Source: Gammaproteobacteria bacterium (lineage in GTDB: Bacteria; Pseudomonadota; Gammaproteobacteria; S012-40). Taken from it: 64,000 bases of DNA. The DNA lies in assembly GCA_029881255.1 (NCBI GenBank), contig JAOUMY010000001.1, positions 744,001 through 808,000 of the forward strand. Direction: 5' to 3'. The position numbers were made by a program, and so were the translations under genes. Positions 47,948-58,570 of this stretch are shown piece after piece. Each line of letters starts with the position of its first letter. Position 1 is the first letter of the stretch. The notes beneath the pieces are model-generated. The model ran no database searches. It was given only the letters and a program-made list of their open reading frames with translations, and was not told the DNA's origin.

Positions 47948-48932
47948 CTTAGCGATCAGGATTTCCAGTTTGTCGGAGGAGATCTTGAAAAACGTGCTCG
48001 TTGTTGATGACGAGGCACCGATTCGCATCATGATTCAGGAAATACTTGAAGATAGTCACTATGCCGTTAAAACTGCCGCTAGTGCCGAAGAGGCGCTCGA
48101 ACTCATTAAAAAAGAAGATTTTGGCGTCATACTGAGCGATATTCGTATGGCCGGTATGAGCGGTGTCGAGCTGTTAAAGAAGATTAAAGTAAAAGGCGCA
48201 GCAGTTCCCGTGATAATCATGACGAGCTATGCCTCGCTTGATGCGACAATCGAAGTATTGAAAGCCGGGGCCTTTGATTTTCTAATAAAACCTTTCGACG
48301 AGTTGGATTTTGTTGTCAATGCGGTCGACCGTGCCGTGGCACACTATCGTCTTGTACTCGAAAAAGAGCGCTTGATCACCAATCTGGCCATGAAGAACAA
48401 AGAAATGGAGCGGGTGATTTATCATCTTTCTGTGCTTGCTATCGTCGACGGATTGACTGGTCTATTCAATTATCGCCATCTACAGGAATTACTGGCGCGT
48501 GAGTTGGCCCGCTCCGAGCGTCACAATAATGAGTGCTCAGTGATATTTCTGGATATCGATCACTTCAAGAAATTTAACGATACACTTGGGCATGAAGCGG
48601 GAAATCTGCTGCTCAAGGAAATCGCGCAACTCTTTCGCGAAGAACTGCGGAAGAACGACATTATTGCCCGATATGGTGGCGAAGAGTTTGTATTTATCCT
48701 GCCGGAAATCGACAAGGAAACGGCGTTTAGTATTGCTGAGAAAGTACGAAAGCTGGTGGAGGAAAGAGAGTTTCTCGCCGGTGATAGTTTTGGCCCGCAA
48801 CATGTGACGGTTAGCGCCGGGGTTTCCGCCTATCGTGAGGACGGAACCGAAAACGAGCTTTTGTTAAAGGCCGCTGACAAGGCCTTGTTCGACGCTAAAC
48901 AAAGCGGTAGAAACCGCGTATCCAAAGCATAA
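47931..48932 (+). CDS. Response regulator with GGDEF output (diguanylate cyclase)
   Basis: A receiver domain (VLVVDDEAP, phospho-acceptor Asp70 in LSDIRMAG, MTSYAS, KPF) joined by a short coiled linker to a GGDEF domain with GGEEF at residues 249-253, the active signature for c-di-GMP synthesis. An RKND inhibitory-site motif (RxxD) lies five residues before it, so product feedback is expected. It is the natural partner of the kinase it overlaps. The ATG at 47931 is given; a TTG at 47985 preceded by GGAGGAG is a strong alternative start that would remove 18 unconserved residues. Confidence 0.93.
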   Translation: MNKPVDLAIRISSLSEEILKNVLVVDDEAPIRIMIQEILEDSHYAVKTAASAEEALELIKKEDFGVILSDIRMAGMSGVELLKKIKVKGAAVPVIIMTSYASLDATIEVLKAGAFDFLIKPFDELDFVVNAVDRAVAHYRLVLEKERLITNLAMKNKEMERVIYHLSVLAIVDGLTGLFNYRHLQELLARELARSERHNNECSVIFLDIDHFKKFNDTLGHEAGNLLLKEIAQLFREELRKNDIIARYGGEEFVFILPEIDKETAFSIAEKVRKLVEEREFLAGDSFGPQHVTVSAGVSAYREDGTENELLLKAADKALFDAKQSGRNRVSKA

Positions 48933-48963
48933 ACGTCTTCCGCTAATCCGTTTTGCCGTTTAA

Positions 48964-50127
48964 CTATTCAATCAATGTAAGTAAAAGCTCATTCAGAAAG
49001 GTCTTGCCTTGTTCTGTGGGTTGTACGTGACGTCGCGTCTCGTCTACCTGTACAAGTTGTTTATTTAATGCCTCAGATAAGCGCTGGTGGAGAAGTGATT
49101 CATCTAATCCTGTGTTGTTAACGAACAAGTCGATAGAAAAACCAGTCTCCAGTCTGAGCGCATTCATAAGAAACTCTACGACGATATCTTTCGAGTCCAG
49201 CTCCTGGGTGTGTGCAGCAAACTCGTTCCGATCAATCCTGTCCATGTAACTATTGGGGTGCTTCTCCTTCCACTTGCGCGTGATGCTCCCAGTGTCGGCG
49301 CGAGAGATCTTTGCGTGTGCACCGGCGCCTATGCCCAGGTAATCACCAAAGTTCCAGTAATTCAAATTGTGTCGTGATTGTTTTCCTTGTTTCGCGTAGG
49401 CAGAAATTTCATAGCGGTGATAACCGTGGGCGGCCAGCAACTCAAGACCTCCACTTTGAATTTCCCAGGTGTCGTCGTCGCCGGGTAATTCCGGTGGATG
49501 TTGATGAAACCAGGTGTTGGCTTCTATGGTGAGGTGGTAATAAGAAATATGGGTTGGGTTCAACGCGATGGCGGTTTCGACATCTTTTATGGCTTGTGCA
49601 GGAGTCTGCCCTGGTAACGCAAACATCAGATCAATATTGAAATTGTCGAATCCTGCGTCGACTGCTGCCTCAATAGCGCTTCTGGCCTGCGCCGCGTCAT
49701 GTATGCGCCCTATGCTTTTCAATAAGCTGTCGTCAAAGCTTTGCACACCTATCGATAAGCGATTAATACCGGCCTGAAAATAGCCGCCGAGACGCTGATT
49801 GTCTAACGTGCCAGGGTTTGCTTCCATGGTGATTTCAGCGTTCGGGCTTACGGGAATGCGAGACTTGATTGAATCGAGTAATAGCGCAATGCCATCTGGC
49901 GTAAAAGTACTCGGTGTGCCACCGCCAATAAAAATACTTTGAACACGTCTACCCCAAACGCCAGGCAGCTCATTCTCCAGATCGTTGATGAGCGCGTTAA
50001 TATATCGTTCTTGTGGGATGCCATCGCGAATCGCGTGTGAGTTAAAGTCGCAGTAGGGACATTTTTTTACGCACCAGGGAATATGTATGTAAAGCGAAAG
50101 TGGGGGTAGTGAGCTAAATAGCGGCAT
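48964..50127 (-). CDS. hemW: Radical SAM heme chaperone HemW
   Basis: A 387-residue radical SAM protein. The cluster motif CVKKCPYC (Cys19, Cys23, Cys26) is followed by DFNSH, so the fourth cysteine of coproporphyrinogen oxidase HemN is absent; this marks HemW, which binds and transfers heme, rather than the oxidase. FIGGGTPSTF and the HemN C-terminal domain are also present. It converges on the GGDEF gene. In many gammaproteobacteria hemW lies beside rdgB; here they are 29 kb apart. Confidence 0.94.
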   Translation of the reverse strand: MPLFSSLPPLSLYIHIPWCVKKCPYCDFNSHAIRDGIPQERYINALINDLENELPGVWGRRVQSIFIGGGTPSTFTPDGIALLLDSIKSRIPVSPNAEITMEANPGTLDNQRLGGYFQAGINRLSIGVQSFDDSLLKSIGRIHDAAQARSAIEAAVDAGFDNFNIDLMFALPGQTPAQAIKDVETAIALNPTHISYYHLTIEANTWFHQHPPELPGDDDTWEIQSGGLELLAAHGYHRYEISAYAKQGKQSRHNLNYWNFGDYLGIGAGAHAKISRADTGSITRKWKEKHPNSYMDRIDRNEFAAHTQELDSKDIVVEFLMNALRLETGFSIDLFVNNTGLDESLLHQRLSEALNKQLVQVDETRRHVQPTEQGKTFLNELLLTLIE

Positions 50128-50208
50128 CTAAAAAACTTTTCTTCATGTCAGGTAAGTATGGGAAAAAATTGGTGTTTGTGCGTGGAATTCAAGATAAGCC
50201 AAACACAA

Positions 50209-51399
50209 TTATCCAATCTTGTCTTCGCGAAACCTCTTTTGAATGATTTCTATCTGAGGTAAATTTTCAACCAATGCCTCTACGCAGTCGCTGTCGAGCT
50301 TTTCCCCTGCAAGCTCTCTCAGTAAGGTAATGGCAGCGTCATTAGACCAAGCTTCTTTATACGGACGCTTACTTGTTAATGCATCGAAAATGTCAGCCGT
50401 CGCAACAATTCGCGCTTCCAGGGGAATTTCCTTTAAGGAGATTCCTCTTGGATAACCACTACCGTTCACGGCTTCGTGATGATGCTCTGCAATGTTGCGT
50501 AATATATCCACGTGCTCAAACTCTTCCAGGCCAAAGTTATCGATTAGATCGTCAATAAGTTCTTTGCCCCTTTGGGTGTGAGTGCGCATGATCGCCTGTT
50601 CTTCTTCATCAAGTGGCCCAGGTTTGAGCAGGATGCTGTCGGGTATGGCAATCTTTCCGATGTCATGCAAGGGCGCAAACATAAACACATGCTCAATATA
50701 GCTGTCATCCAGTTGGTATTTCTCCGCCAGAGACGCGGCAATCAGTCGACTGTAGCGGGACATACGGTCAAGATGGCTACCGGTTTCCGGATCACGCAAA
50801 TGGGTCATACGACCGGAAGCTTTGACTGCTGCGCTCAAGGTTCTAATGGATGTCAGTTCGTTTATCACCATTAAACTAATAAGGTGGCCGAACAAGTCCA
50901 GCTCAAACAGCGCCTTTTCATCAAATACATCGGTTTTGTCCGAATTGAAAAACAAGAACCCCATGAATTCGCCGTTGTTAAACATAGGTAAGGTATAGCT
51001 GGCGACATAGCCAGAGCGACCTATGCGCTGGGTATGTTCCTTATTGGTGTCTTCAAACGTGAGTAAGTTATTGATCACCCGCGGGCGCCCTCTTTCCAGT
51101 ATCTCTTTTAATGAACTGGCTTCGTCGAGCAGAGTTTGGTAGTTGGGGAGCGGGTTATCGTCGCCACTGCTATGCAAATAGGTCTTGAGTACGCGGGTAT
51201 CCGGGTCGTATACCGCAATTGCGATGCGCACAATAAATGGCAATTTCTCACATATTGCGGTATGTGCCGTTTTTAATTTTTCGATCAGCGGTAGTTTGCC
51301 GTTCAGCTTTTCAAGAGTGTCGCGGTGATCAAACATATACGTCAGTTTCAGCTTGTGTTGAATTAGATGATCTTCGCAAAAATCGTGCTGATTGGCCAA
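50209..51399 (-). CDS. GAF and HD-GYP domain phosphodiesterase
   Basis: A 396-residue soluble protein. N-terminal GAF-like sensor (ICEKLPFIVRIAIAVYDPDT to LFFNSDKTDVFDE), then an HD-GYP domain with LHDIGKIAIPDSIL, HHEAVNGSGYPRGI and DIFDALTSKRPYKEAW. The HD, HHE and GYP residues are intact, so c-di-GMP hydrolysis is expected. The frame's first start is a TTG at 51399 just after a stop codon and has no clear ribosome site; an ATG at 51336 (MFDHRDTLEKL) is equally possible. It may balance the diguanylate cyclase 1.3 kb away, but the genes are on opposite strands. Confidence 0.9.
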   Translation of the reverse strand: MANQHDFCEDHLIQHKLKLTYMFDHRDTLEKLNGKLPLIEKLKTAHTAICEKLPFIVRIAIAVYDPDTRVLKTYLHSSGDDNPLPNYQTLLDEASSLKEILERGRPRVINNLLTFEDTNKEHTQRIGRSGYVASYTLPMFNNGEFMGFLFFNSDKTDVFDEKALFELDLFGHLISLMVINELTSIRTLSAAVKASGRMTHLRDPETGSHLDRMSRYSRLIAASLAEKYQLDDSYIEHVFMFAPLHDIGKIAIPDSILLKPGPLDEEEQAIMRTHTQRGKELIDDLIDNFGLEEFEHVDILRNIAEHHHEAVNGSGYPRGISLKEIPLEARIVATADIFDALTSKRPYKEAWSNDAAITLLRELAGEKLDSDCVEALVENLPQIEIIQKRFREDKIG

Positions 51400-51548
51400 T
51401 CAATGTCATGAGTCAGCACAAAAAAGGTTAGCAAATAGTCGACGGCCCATGCTGAAGCGTAACGAAAAGGTGGTTTGCCACCTTACCGTATAGGCTAATG
51501 TAGAGTCGTCTTCTGCATCTAGCGGCGTAGAATATCTAAAACGACACC

Positions 51549-52346
51549 CTATTGTTCTGGAAGTACACCCTGCAAAAGTTTCATCTGTTCCTGTATTTGC
51601 TGACTCATTTGTTCCAGCTCTTTCTGCGTAGGCATGTCTCCGCTAGACATCGCATTGTTCATTTCGCGTTGCATAAGCTCTTGTTGGGTAATAACCTGGT
51701 AGCCGGACGGAATAGCAAACTCTGATGCAGAAAAGCGTGCGTTTATGTTGATTTCTACAGTGTCAAAAAACGGCTTGCCGGAAGCGTCTAGCGAACGCAA
51801 AGGGATGCCATTTCGGGAAAACTGCCGCTCAAGTTCGCTTTCGGCATATTCGCAGACGTTGTCGCCAAAATCCATGTGATTCACGGCTGCCTGTTGTTCC
51901 ATTACCGTCGAAAACTTCTTTATTTCGGGAATATCGCTGAGCTTGTTAGTGATAAAGTGCTCTGAGCACTTAACGCCGTTGGCGTTTAGAACAAAATGTT
52001 TGGTTGAGTAACCAGCAATCTTGGGCCCGTTTCCTAATTCACGTAATTCAATATTGGGCTTGCGTGGGGCTTTTTGCGCAGACGTCATAGATGGCATCAT
52101 TTGGTCAGCGTCGATTTTAATGGCCATTTTATTTTGACCATCCACCACGTAGGTAACATGACTATTCATGTCAATCAGCATGTATTCGTCGGATTGCGAC
52201 ATATCGACGATCTTCGCCCAGTCTTTGTTCATATTGATGGCCGATTTTCCCCCGGTTTCGTCAACCGTAATAACTTGAACATCGGCTATTACCGACGTTG
52301 CCAAGAATGCACTGAGAAAACTGAAAAACATTGGATAAGATTTCAT
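51549..52346 (-). CDS. Exported DUF4412-like hypothetical protein
   Basis: A 265-residue protein with a signal peptide (MKSYPMFFSFLSAFLATSVIA, then DVQV). The mature part has the pattern of DUF4412: VTYVVDGQNKMAIKI, then IAGYSTKHFVLNANGVKCSEHF, and a Met/Gln-rich C-terminal helix (MQREMNNAMSSG, MSQQIQEQMKLL). Function unknown; two cysteines may pair in the periplasm. I chose ATG 52346, preceded by AAGGAC, because the longer frame would bury the signal peptide. It lies downstream of the groEL terminator. Confidence 0.75.
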   Translation of the reverse strand: MKSYPMFFSFLSAFLATSVIADVQVITVDETGGKSAINMNKDWAKIVDMSQSDEYMLIDMNSHVTYVVDGQNKMAIKIDADQMMPSMTSAQKAPRKPNIELRELGNGPKIAGYSTKHFVLNANGVKCSEHFITNKLSDIPEIKKFSTVMEQQAAVNHMDFGDNVCEYAESELERQFSRNGIPLRSLDASGKPFFDTVEININARFSASEFAIPSGYQVITQQELMQREMNNAMSSGDMPTQKELEQMSQQIQEQMKLLQGVLPEQ

Positions 52347-52490
52347 GGTTCTGTCCTTGAATAGGTGTTTGATCCCGATTAAATATACATTTTCAACAGG
52401 ATCACTTTTGTAGTGCATTCATTGAATCAGTTTCAGTCACTATCTGACAAGTGCTAGTTGTCTAGGCCACGTACTTATTATCAGGAAACA

Positions 52491-52520
52491 AAAAAAGCCC
52501 CGCATAGGCGGGGCTTTTTT
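52491..52520 (-). terminator. Rho-independent terminator of groESL
   Basis: A perfect 13-base-pair stem: AAAAAAGCCCCGC (52491-52503) and GCGGGGCTTTTTT (52508-52520) around the loop ATAG. It begins 28 bases beyond the groEL stop codon and works in both directions. Confidence 0.93.
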
Positions 52521-52548
52521 GTTTGCGTTTTGGGTATGAACGCAGGGC

Positions 52549-54204
<1,656 letters not shown>

Positions 54205-54226
54205 TTATTCCTCTTGATCGGTCGGA

Positions 54227-54514
54227 TTATTGAATGACAGCTACGATGTCGTCTTCGCGCATGACAAGAAAGTCTTCGCCATCAATTTTGATTTCGGTGC
54301 CGGCATACTTGCCGAACAGGATTTTGTCGCCAACTTTAACGTCGAGTGGGCGCAGGTCGCCACTATCAGTGACCTTGCCATTGCCGGCGGCAACGATTTC
54401 ACCGCGAGAAGGCTTTTCGGTCGCTGCGTCAGGGATAACAATGCCACCAGGGGAAGTGCGTTCTTCTGGTGTGCGACGAACGACAACGCGATCGTGTAGA
54501 GGACGTATGTTCAT
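54227..54514 (-). CDS. groS: Co-chaperonin GroES
   Basis: A 95-residue co-chaperonin: [14 protein letters not shown], the mobile-loop segment [12 protein letters not shown] and the C-terminal [12 protein letters not shown]. It caps GroEL. A strong ribosome site (GAAGGAG) precedes the ATG, and a sigma-70 promoter with CIRCE operator lies upstream, so the operon is heat-regulated by HrcA. Confidence 0.98.
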   Translation of the reverse strand: MNIRPLHDRVVVRRTPEERTSPGGIVIPDAATEKPSRGEIVAAGNGKVTDSGDLRPLDVKVGDKILFGKYAGTEIKIDGEDFLVMREDDIVAVIQ

Positions 54515-54605
54515 TGAAGTAACTCTCCTTCAAACTGGTTAAATGAATTAGCAGAATTTGGGGCCGCAATAATGGTAGTGGCCTTTAAAATCCACAAGAT
54601 GACGT

Positions 54606-54632
54606 TTAGCACTCATCTCAAGTGAGTGCTAA
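54606..54632 (-). promoter_or_regulatory. CIRCE operator (HrcA binding site)
   Basis: A perfect match to the CIRCE consensus: TTAGCACTC (54606-54614), nine spacer bases, GAGTGCTAA (54624-54632). HrcA represses groESL through this element at normal temperature. It overlaps the start-site side of the promoter by one base at the -10 hexamer. Confidence 0.96.
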
Positions 54633-54659
54633 TAATAGGGATGAAATTTTGAGAGTCAA
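54632..54659 (-). promoter_or_regulatory. Sigma-70 type promoter of groESL
   Basis: On the minus strand a -35 TTGACT (54654-54659) and a -10 TATTAT (54632-54637) are separated by 16 bases. Transcription would begin inside the CIRCE element, the usual repression geometry. No sigma-32 promoter was identified by eye. Confidence 0.8.
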
Positions 54660-54677
54660 GGCCGGTGTGGAAAAAAA

Positions 54678-55121
54678 TCAGTCTTCCCGGCGATATTCGC
54701 CTTCAATCACGTGGGGATCGCCCCCCTTACGGCCTGGATTGCCCCCACCGGGCGGTCGGGGTTGGATAATATTCACGTGTTTGAGCAGCCATAACACCAG
54801 TCCACGGCGCAGGCCGGGGATTAGCCCGAGAAAGCCCAGGGTGTCGGTGAAAAAGCCCGGGGTGAGGAGCAAGGCGCCGGTAATCAGCAGTACAACCCCT
54901 TCCAGTACCTCTAATGCAGGTATCTCGCCCATAGCGAGGGTTTTCTGCATGCGGGCGAAAGTGGAAAGTCCCTGATATTTCAATAGGTAAGCGCCGAGTA
55001 CCGCCGTGCCGACGACGAGGCCGATAGTTGGTATGGCACCTATAACGCCGCCGACCTTAATTAAAAGATAGATTTCGACAATGGGGACGATAAGAAAAAC
55101 AAGAAACAGGATTCTAAACAT
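54678..55121 (-). CDS. fxsA: FxsA family membrane protein
   Basis: A 147-residue FxsA-type protein. It has hydrophobic helices LFLVFLIVPIVEIYLLI, GAIPTIGLVVGTAVLGAYLL and an LLITGALLLTPGFFTDTLGF segment that matches the family, then a basic, Gly-Pro-rich cytoplasmic tail (RPPGGGNPGRKGG). Overexpressed FxsA relieves phage T7 exclusion by F plasmid PifA in E. coli; its normal job is unknown. The start MFRILFL is preferred because the upstream 59 codons overlap cutA's promoter region and show no family match. It sits upstream of groESL in the same direction. Confidence 0.88.
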   Translation of the reverse strand: MFRILFLVFLIVPIVEIYLLIKVGGVIGAIPTIGLVVGTAVLGAYLLKYQGLSTFARMQKTLAMGEIPALEVLEGVVLLITGALLLTPGFFTDTLGFLGLIPGLRRGLVLWLLKHVNIIQPRPPGGGNPGRKGGDPHVIEGEYRRED

Positions 55122-55258
55122 GATGATTTCTTTGTGGGTTTTAGCGGATCGGATTTCAAGCCATGATAAAGGAAAAAGTTCGAAATGGCGAAGACGCACA
55201 GTTACAATGGCGCCCCAAATGCGTAAAGTGACTGTTTTTGAAGGCCTATGGAAGGACG

Positions 55259-55585
55259 ATGAGCACAGAATATCGGATAGTTCTAAACACCTGCCCAAAC
55301 CGTGATGTGGCTGAAAAGCTGGCGATGGCGTTGGTGGAAAAAAAATTGGCAGCCTGTGTAAACATTGTGCCGGGTGTGACGTCTGTATATTCGTGGCAGG
55401 GAAAGATTGAAATCGACTCGGAGGTCCTGTTAGTCATCAAAACCCACGATGACATGTATTTGGCCGTGGAAAGGCTGGTTCGGGAACTGCATCCCTATGA
55501 ACTTCCGGAAGTAGTGTCAGTCCCTATTGATAAGGCCTTGCCGCAATATCTTTCCTGGATAGATGAGAATATAGAAGCAACATGA
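55259..55585 (+). CDS. cutA: Divalent cation tolerance protein CutA
   Basis: A 108-residue CutA1-family protein: VLNTCPNRDVAEKLAMAL, KLAACVNIVPGVTSVYSWQG and HPYELPEVVSVPID are the conserved blocks of this trimeric PII-like protein, originally linked to copper tolerance. The ATG at 55259 follows GGAAGGACG. It overlaps dsbD by four bases (ATGA), the same pairing seen in E. coli, so translation is likely coupled. Confidence 0.96.
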   Translation: MSTEYRIVLNTCPNRDVAEKLAMALVEKKLAACVNIVPGVTSVYSWQGKIEIDSEVLLVIKTHDDMYLAVERLVRELHPYELPEVVSVPIDKALPQYLSWIDENIEAT

Positions 55586-57849
55586 AGAAATTACTGTCGT
55601 TTATATTATTCACCTTGATAACCACCCCAGCTTGGGCGCAATTTGATGACGAGGAGCCGCCACCGGCGGATCAGGTCTTCAAAGGGCGGGCCTTTTCTGT
55701 CGATGCCAACACTATCCGTGCAGAGTGGGCCATACTCGACGGTTACTATCTTTATAAAGACAAGTTCAAATTCAAGTCCCTGACCGATGGTGTGACCCTG
55801 GGCACACCAAGCTTTCCCAAGGGAAAGATTAAAGAAGACGAATTTTTCGGTAAAGTCGAGTCTTACCGCAAGACCGTCGCCGTCGATATACCGATCACAC
55901 GCACAGCAGGTGCATCGTATGAAATGGTGCTGGAAACAGTGTCTCAGGGTTGTGCCGATATTGGTCTGTGCTACCCGCCGCAGACTGTCAAAATGAATCT
56001 GAGTCTGCTGGCCAAAGACGAAACCGTGGCACCTGCCAAGAGTGCTGGTACCGTATCGTTATTGAGTAGTCTTTCCTCCAGTCTTGGGCTTGGTTCTTCC
56101 GCCCAGGAGGAATTTCTCGAGCCTGATAAGGCTTTCATTTTTAATTTAGATGCTATCGATGGCAATACTGTGCTCGCCCATTGGGATATTGCTGACGGTT
56201 ACTATCTGTATAAAGACAAATTCCGCTTCGAAATCGTGCAGGGTGAAGGCATAAAACTAGGCAAGCCGAGTCTGCCCAAGGGCAAGGAAAAAGACGACGA
56301 ATTCTTCGGCGTGATGGAGGTGTATTACCACGAGGCGCAGATCAAGTTACCGCTTTTGCGCACCAATACCGGCAAAACCGAAGTTGAAATCAAAGCTGAT
56401 TTTCAAGGTTGTGCCGACGCAGGCTTTTGTTACCCGCCGATGACCAAGACCATGTTGTTATCCCTGCCTGAGGGTAGCGAAGGTGTTGCCGAACTTGCGT
56501 CTACAGCCACAGACTCAGCAGGATTATCCGAGCAGGATACGATCGCCCGGACCCTACGCGATAGCAGCGTGTTGTGGGTGATTTTGAGCTTTTTTGGCTT
56601 CGGTCTGTTGCTTTCATTTACCCCCTGCGTGTTCCCAATGATCCCGATTCTGTCGAGTATTATTGCCGGACAGGGCGACAGTCTGACTACGCGTAAAGCC
56701 TTTAGCATGTCGTTGGTCTATGTTCTGGCGATGGCGTTGACCTATACCGTCGCAGGAGTGGTTGCAGGTATGTTCGGCCAGAACCTACAAGCGGCGTTTC
56801 AAAATCCCTGGATCCTGGGTACGTTTTCGTTGGTGTTTGTGGCACTGGCCTTTTCTATGTTCGGTTTTTATGATTTGCAGCTACCGAGCAAATGGCAGAG
56901 CAAACTGACTGAGATCAGCAACAGCCAGAAGGGTGGAACGCTGGTCGGCGTGGGCATAATGGGATTTTTGTCTGCGCTCATCGTCGGGCCATGTGTTGCC
57001 GCGCCACTCGCAGGCGCACTGATTTATATTGGCCAGACAGGCGACGCCGTGCTGGGTGGAATTGCTTTGTTTGCCTTGAGTCTGGGTATGGGCGCGCCAC
57101 TACTGGCTATCGGTACATCCGCAGGTAAGTTGCTGCCGAGAGCGGGTGCGTGGATGGAAGCAGTCAAGGCGTTTTTCGGGGTGATGCTGATTGCGGTTGC
57201 AATCTGGATGTTGGAGCGCATCATTCCACCTGCCGTGACCATGTTCCTGTGGGCTATGTTGTTAATCCTCTCCGCTATCTATATGGGCGCATTAACGCAC
57301 TTACAGATTAATGCAACGGGGTGGAGCAAGCTGTGGAAGGGAATTGGCGTCGCGATGTTGATTTACGGTGGGTTGATGTTGATTGGCGTGGCTTCCAATA
57401 GCACTGATCCTTTACAGCCTCTGCGGGGGGTGAGTCTTGGCGCAGGGTCTGGCGCAGCATCTGCCGCACCGGTTATGGATAAGTTGGCCTTTCGTAAAAT
57501 CAAGTCGCTCGAAGATTTGGACCGGGAAATACGTGCCGCGAACAGTGCAGGAAAGCCTGTAATGCTGGACTTTTACGCAGACTGGTGCGTGTCGTGTAAA
57601 GAAATGGAACGTTATACCTTTTCCCAGGCTGGCGTGCAGGCCGCATTAAATCAAGGCATATTGCTCAAGGCGGATGTTACCGCCAACGATGAAATCGACA
57701 AGGCATTGATGAAATCATTTGGCATCATAGGGCCGCCGTCCATCTTGTTCTTCGATGCTTCCGGAAAAGAGCTTCGTAATATGCGCCTGGTGGGTTTTCT
57801 GGAGGCGAATCGCTTTCAGGGTCACGTCGAAAAGGCTTTTAATCTCTAA
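55582..57849 (+). CDS. dsbD: Protein-disulfide reductase DsbD with two tandem alpha domains
   Basis: A 755-residue DsbD, larger than the usual 570-600. After the signal peptide (MKKLLSFILFTLITTPAWA) come two consecutive DsbD-alpha domains, each with a cysteine pair in QGCADxGxCYPP: C124/C130 and C277/C283. The eight-helix transmembrane domain has C349 (FTPCVFP) and C471 (VGPCVAAP), and the C-terminal thioredoxin domain has C669/C672 in DWCVSC. It passes electrons from cytoplasmic thioredoxin to periplasmic substrates. Two alpha domains may serve different partners. It overlaps cutA by four bases and is followed by a TlpA-like gene. Confidence 0.95.
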   Translation: MKKLLSFILFTLITTPAWAQFDDEEPPPADQVFKGRAFSVDANTIRAEWAILDGYYLYKDKFKFKSLTDGVTLGTPSFPKGKIKEDEFFGKVESYRKTVAVDIPITRTAGASYEMVLETVSQGCADIGLCYPPQTVKMNLSLLAKDETVAPAKSAGTVSLLSSLSSSLGLGSSAQEEFLEPDKAFIFNLDAIDGNTVLAHWDIADGYYLYKDKFRFEIVQGEGIKLGKPSLPKGKEKDDEFFGVMEVYYHEAQIKLPLLRTNTGKTEVEIKADFQGCADAGFCYPPMTKTMLLSLPEGSEGVAELASTATDSAGLSEQDTIARTLRDSSVLWVILSFFGFGLLLSFTPCVFPMIPILSSIIAGQGDSLTTRKAFSMSLVYVLAMALTYTVAGVVAGMFGQNLQAAFQNPWILGTFSLVFVALAFSMFGFYDLQLPSKWQSKLTEISNSQKGGTLVGVGIMGFLSALIVGPCVAAPLAGALIYIGQTGDAVLGGIALFALSLGMGAPLLAIGTSAGKLLPRAGAWMEAVKAFFGVMLIAVAIWMLERIIPPAVTMFLWAMLLILSAIYMGALTHLQINATGWSKLWKGIGVAMLIYGGLMLIGVASNSTDPLQPLRGVSLGAGSGAASAAPVMDKLAFRKIKSLEDLDREIRAANSAGKPVMLDFYADWCVSCKEMERYTFSQAGVQAALNQGILLKADVTANDEIDKALMKSFGIIGPPSILFFDASGKELRNMRLVGFLEANRFQGHVEKAFNL

Positions 57850-57865
57850 TTACAGGTGATCTGAA

Positions 57866-58408
57866 TTGGCCAGAATTATTCAATACGTTTTTATGGGCAG
57901 TGCACTGGTCGCGGCATTTTTTGCCGGTGACTATGTGATGAAATTAATAAACGATAATTCGGAAGAGGCGCGCGAAGCTTCGTCTATGGTTGGGCAGCAA
58001 CGCCCCCTTTTTCGCCTGCCAGATCTCCAGGGTAAGGTTCGCAGTGTCGAAGAATGGAGCGGACAAGTGCTGGTGCTGAATTTTTGGGCGACCTGGTGTC
58101 CACCTTGTCAGCGGGAAATGCCCAGTTTTGTTCAGATGCAGGATGAGTTTGCCAGTCAGGGGCTGCAATTTGTTGGAATAGCGCTCGATGATGCAGTAAA
58201 AGTTGAGAATTTCCTCGACACCATGGGCGTGGAATACCCCAACCTGGTTGGCGGCGATGAGGCATTGATGGTGTCCAATAGCTATGGAAATAGTTTTGGC
58301 GCGCTGCCTTATACTGTCGCTATAGGGCGCGACGGCACTATCCTTGCCACCTTTCGCGGCGAAGTAACCAGAGAAAAACTGGAACCCGTTATCGTAAAGG
58401 CTCTATAG
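57866..58408 (+). CDS. TlpA-like periplasmic thioredoxin
   Basis: A 180-residue redoxin-family protein with an N-terminal membrane anchor or signal (IQYVFMGSALVAAFFAGDYV) and a thioredoxin fold with WCPPC at residues 77-81 (NFWATWCPPCQREMPSF) and the cis-Pro segment GALPYTVAI. Start is TTG 57866 with AGGTGA upstream. Seventeen bases downstream of dsbD, it is a probable substrate or partner, possibly in cytochrome c maturation or general periplasmic reduction; the target cannot be read from sequence. Confidence 0.9.
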   Translation: MARIIQYVFMGSALVAAFFAGDYVMKLINDNSEEAREASSMVGQQRPLFRLPDLQGKVRSVEEWSGQVLVLNFWATWCPPCQREMPSFVQMQDEFASQGLQFVGIALDDAVKVENFLDTMGVEYPNLVGGDEALMVSNSYGNSFGALPYTVAIGRDGTILATFRGEVTREKLEPVIVKAL

Positions 58409-58570
58409 GTCTTGATTGTGCGTAATCTTGTCGGTAATTTTCGTTAAAAGATAAAAAACTAGACTTTCTCTACGAAACATAGCAAAATCCCAAACAGTTC
58501 ATATATTTAATTTGTCACGAAAATGCTGGAACGTGACGCAAAAATCGCATAATTCGTATTAATCATCTTG

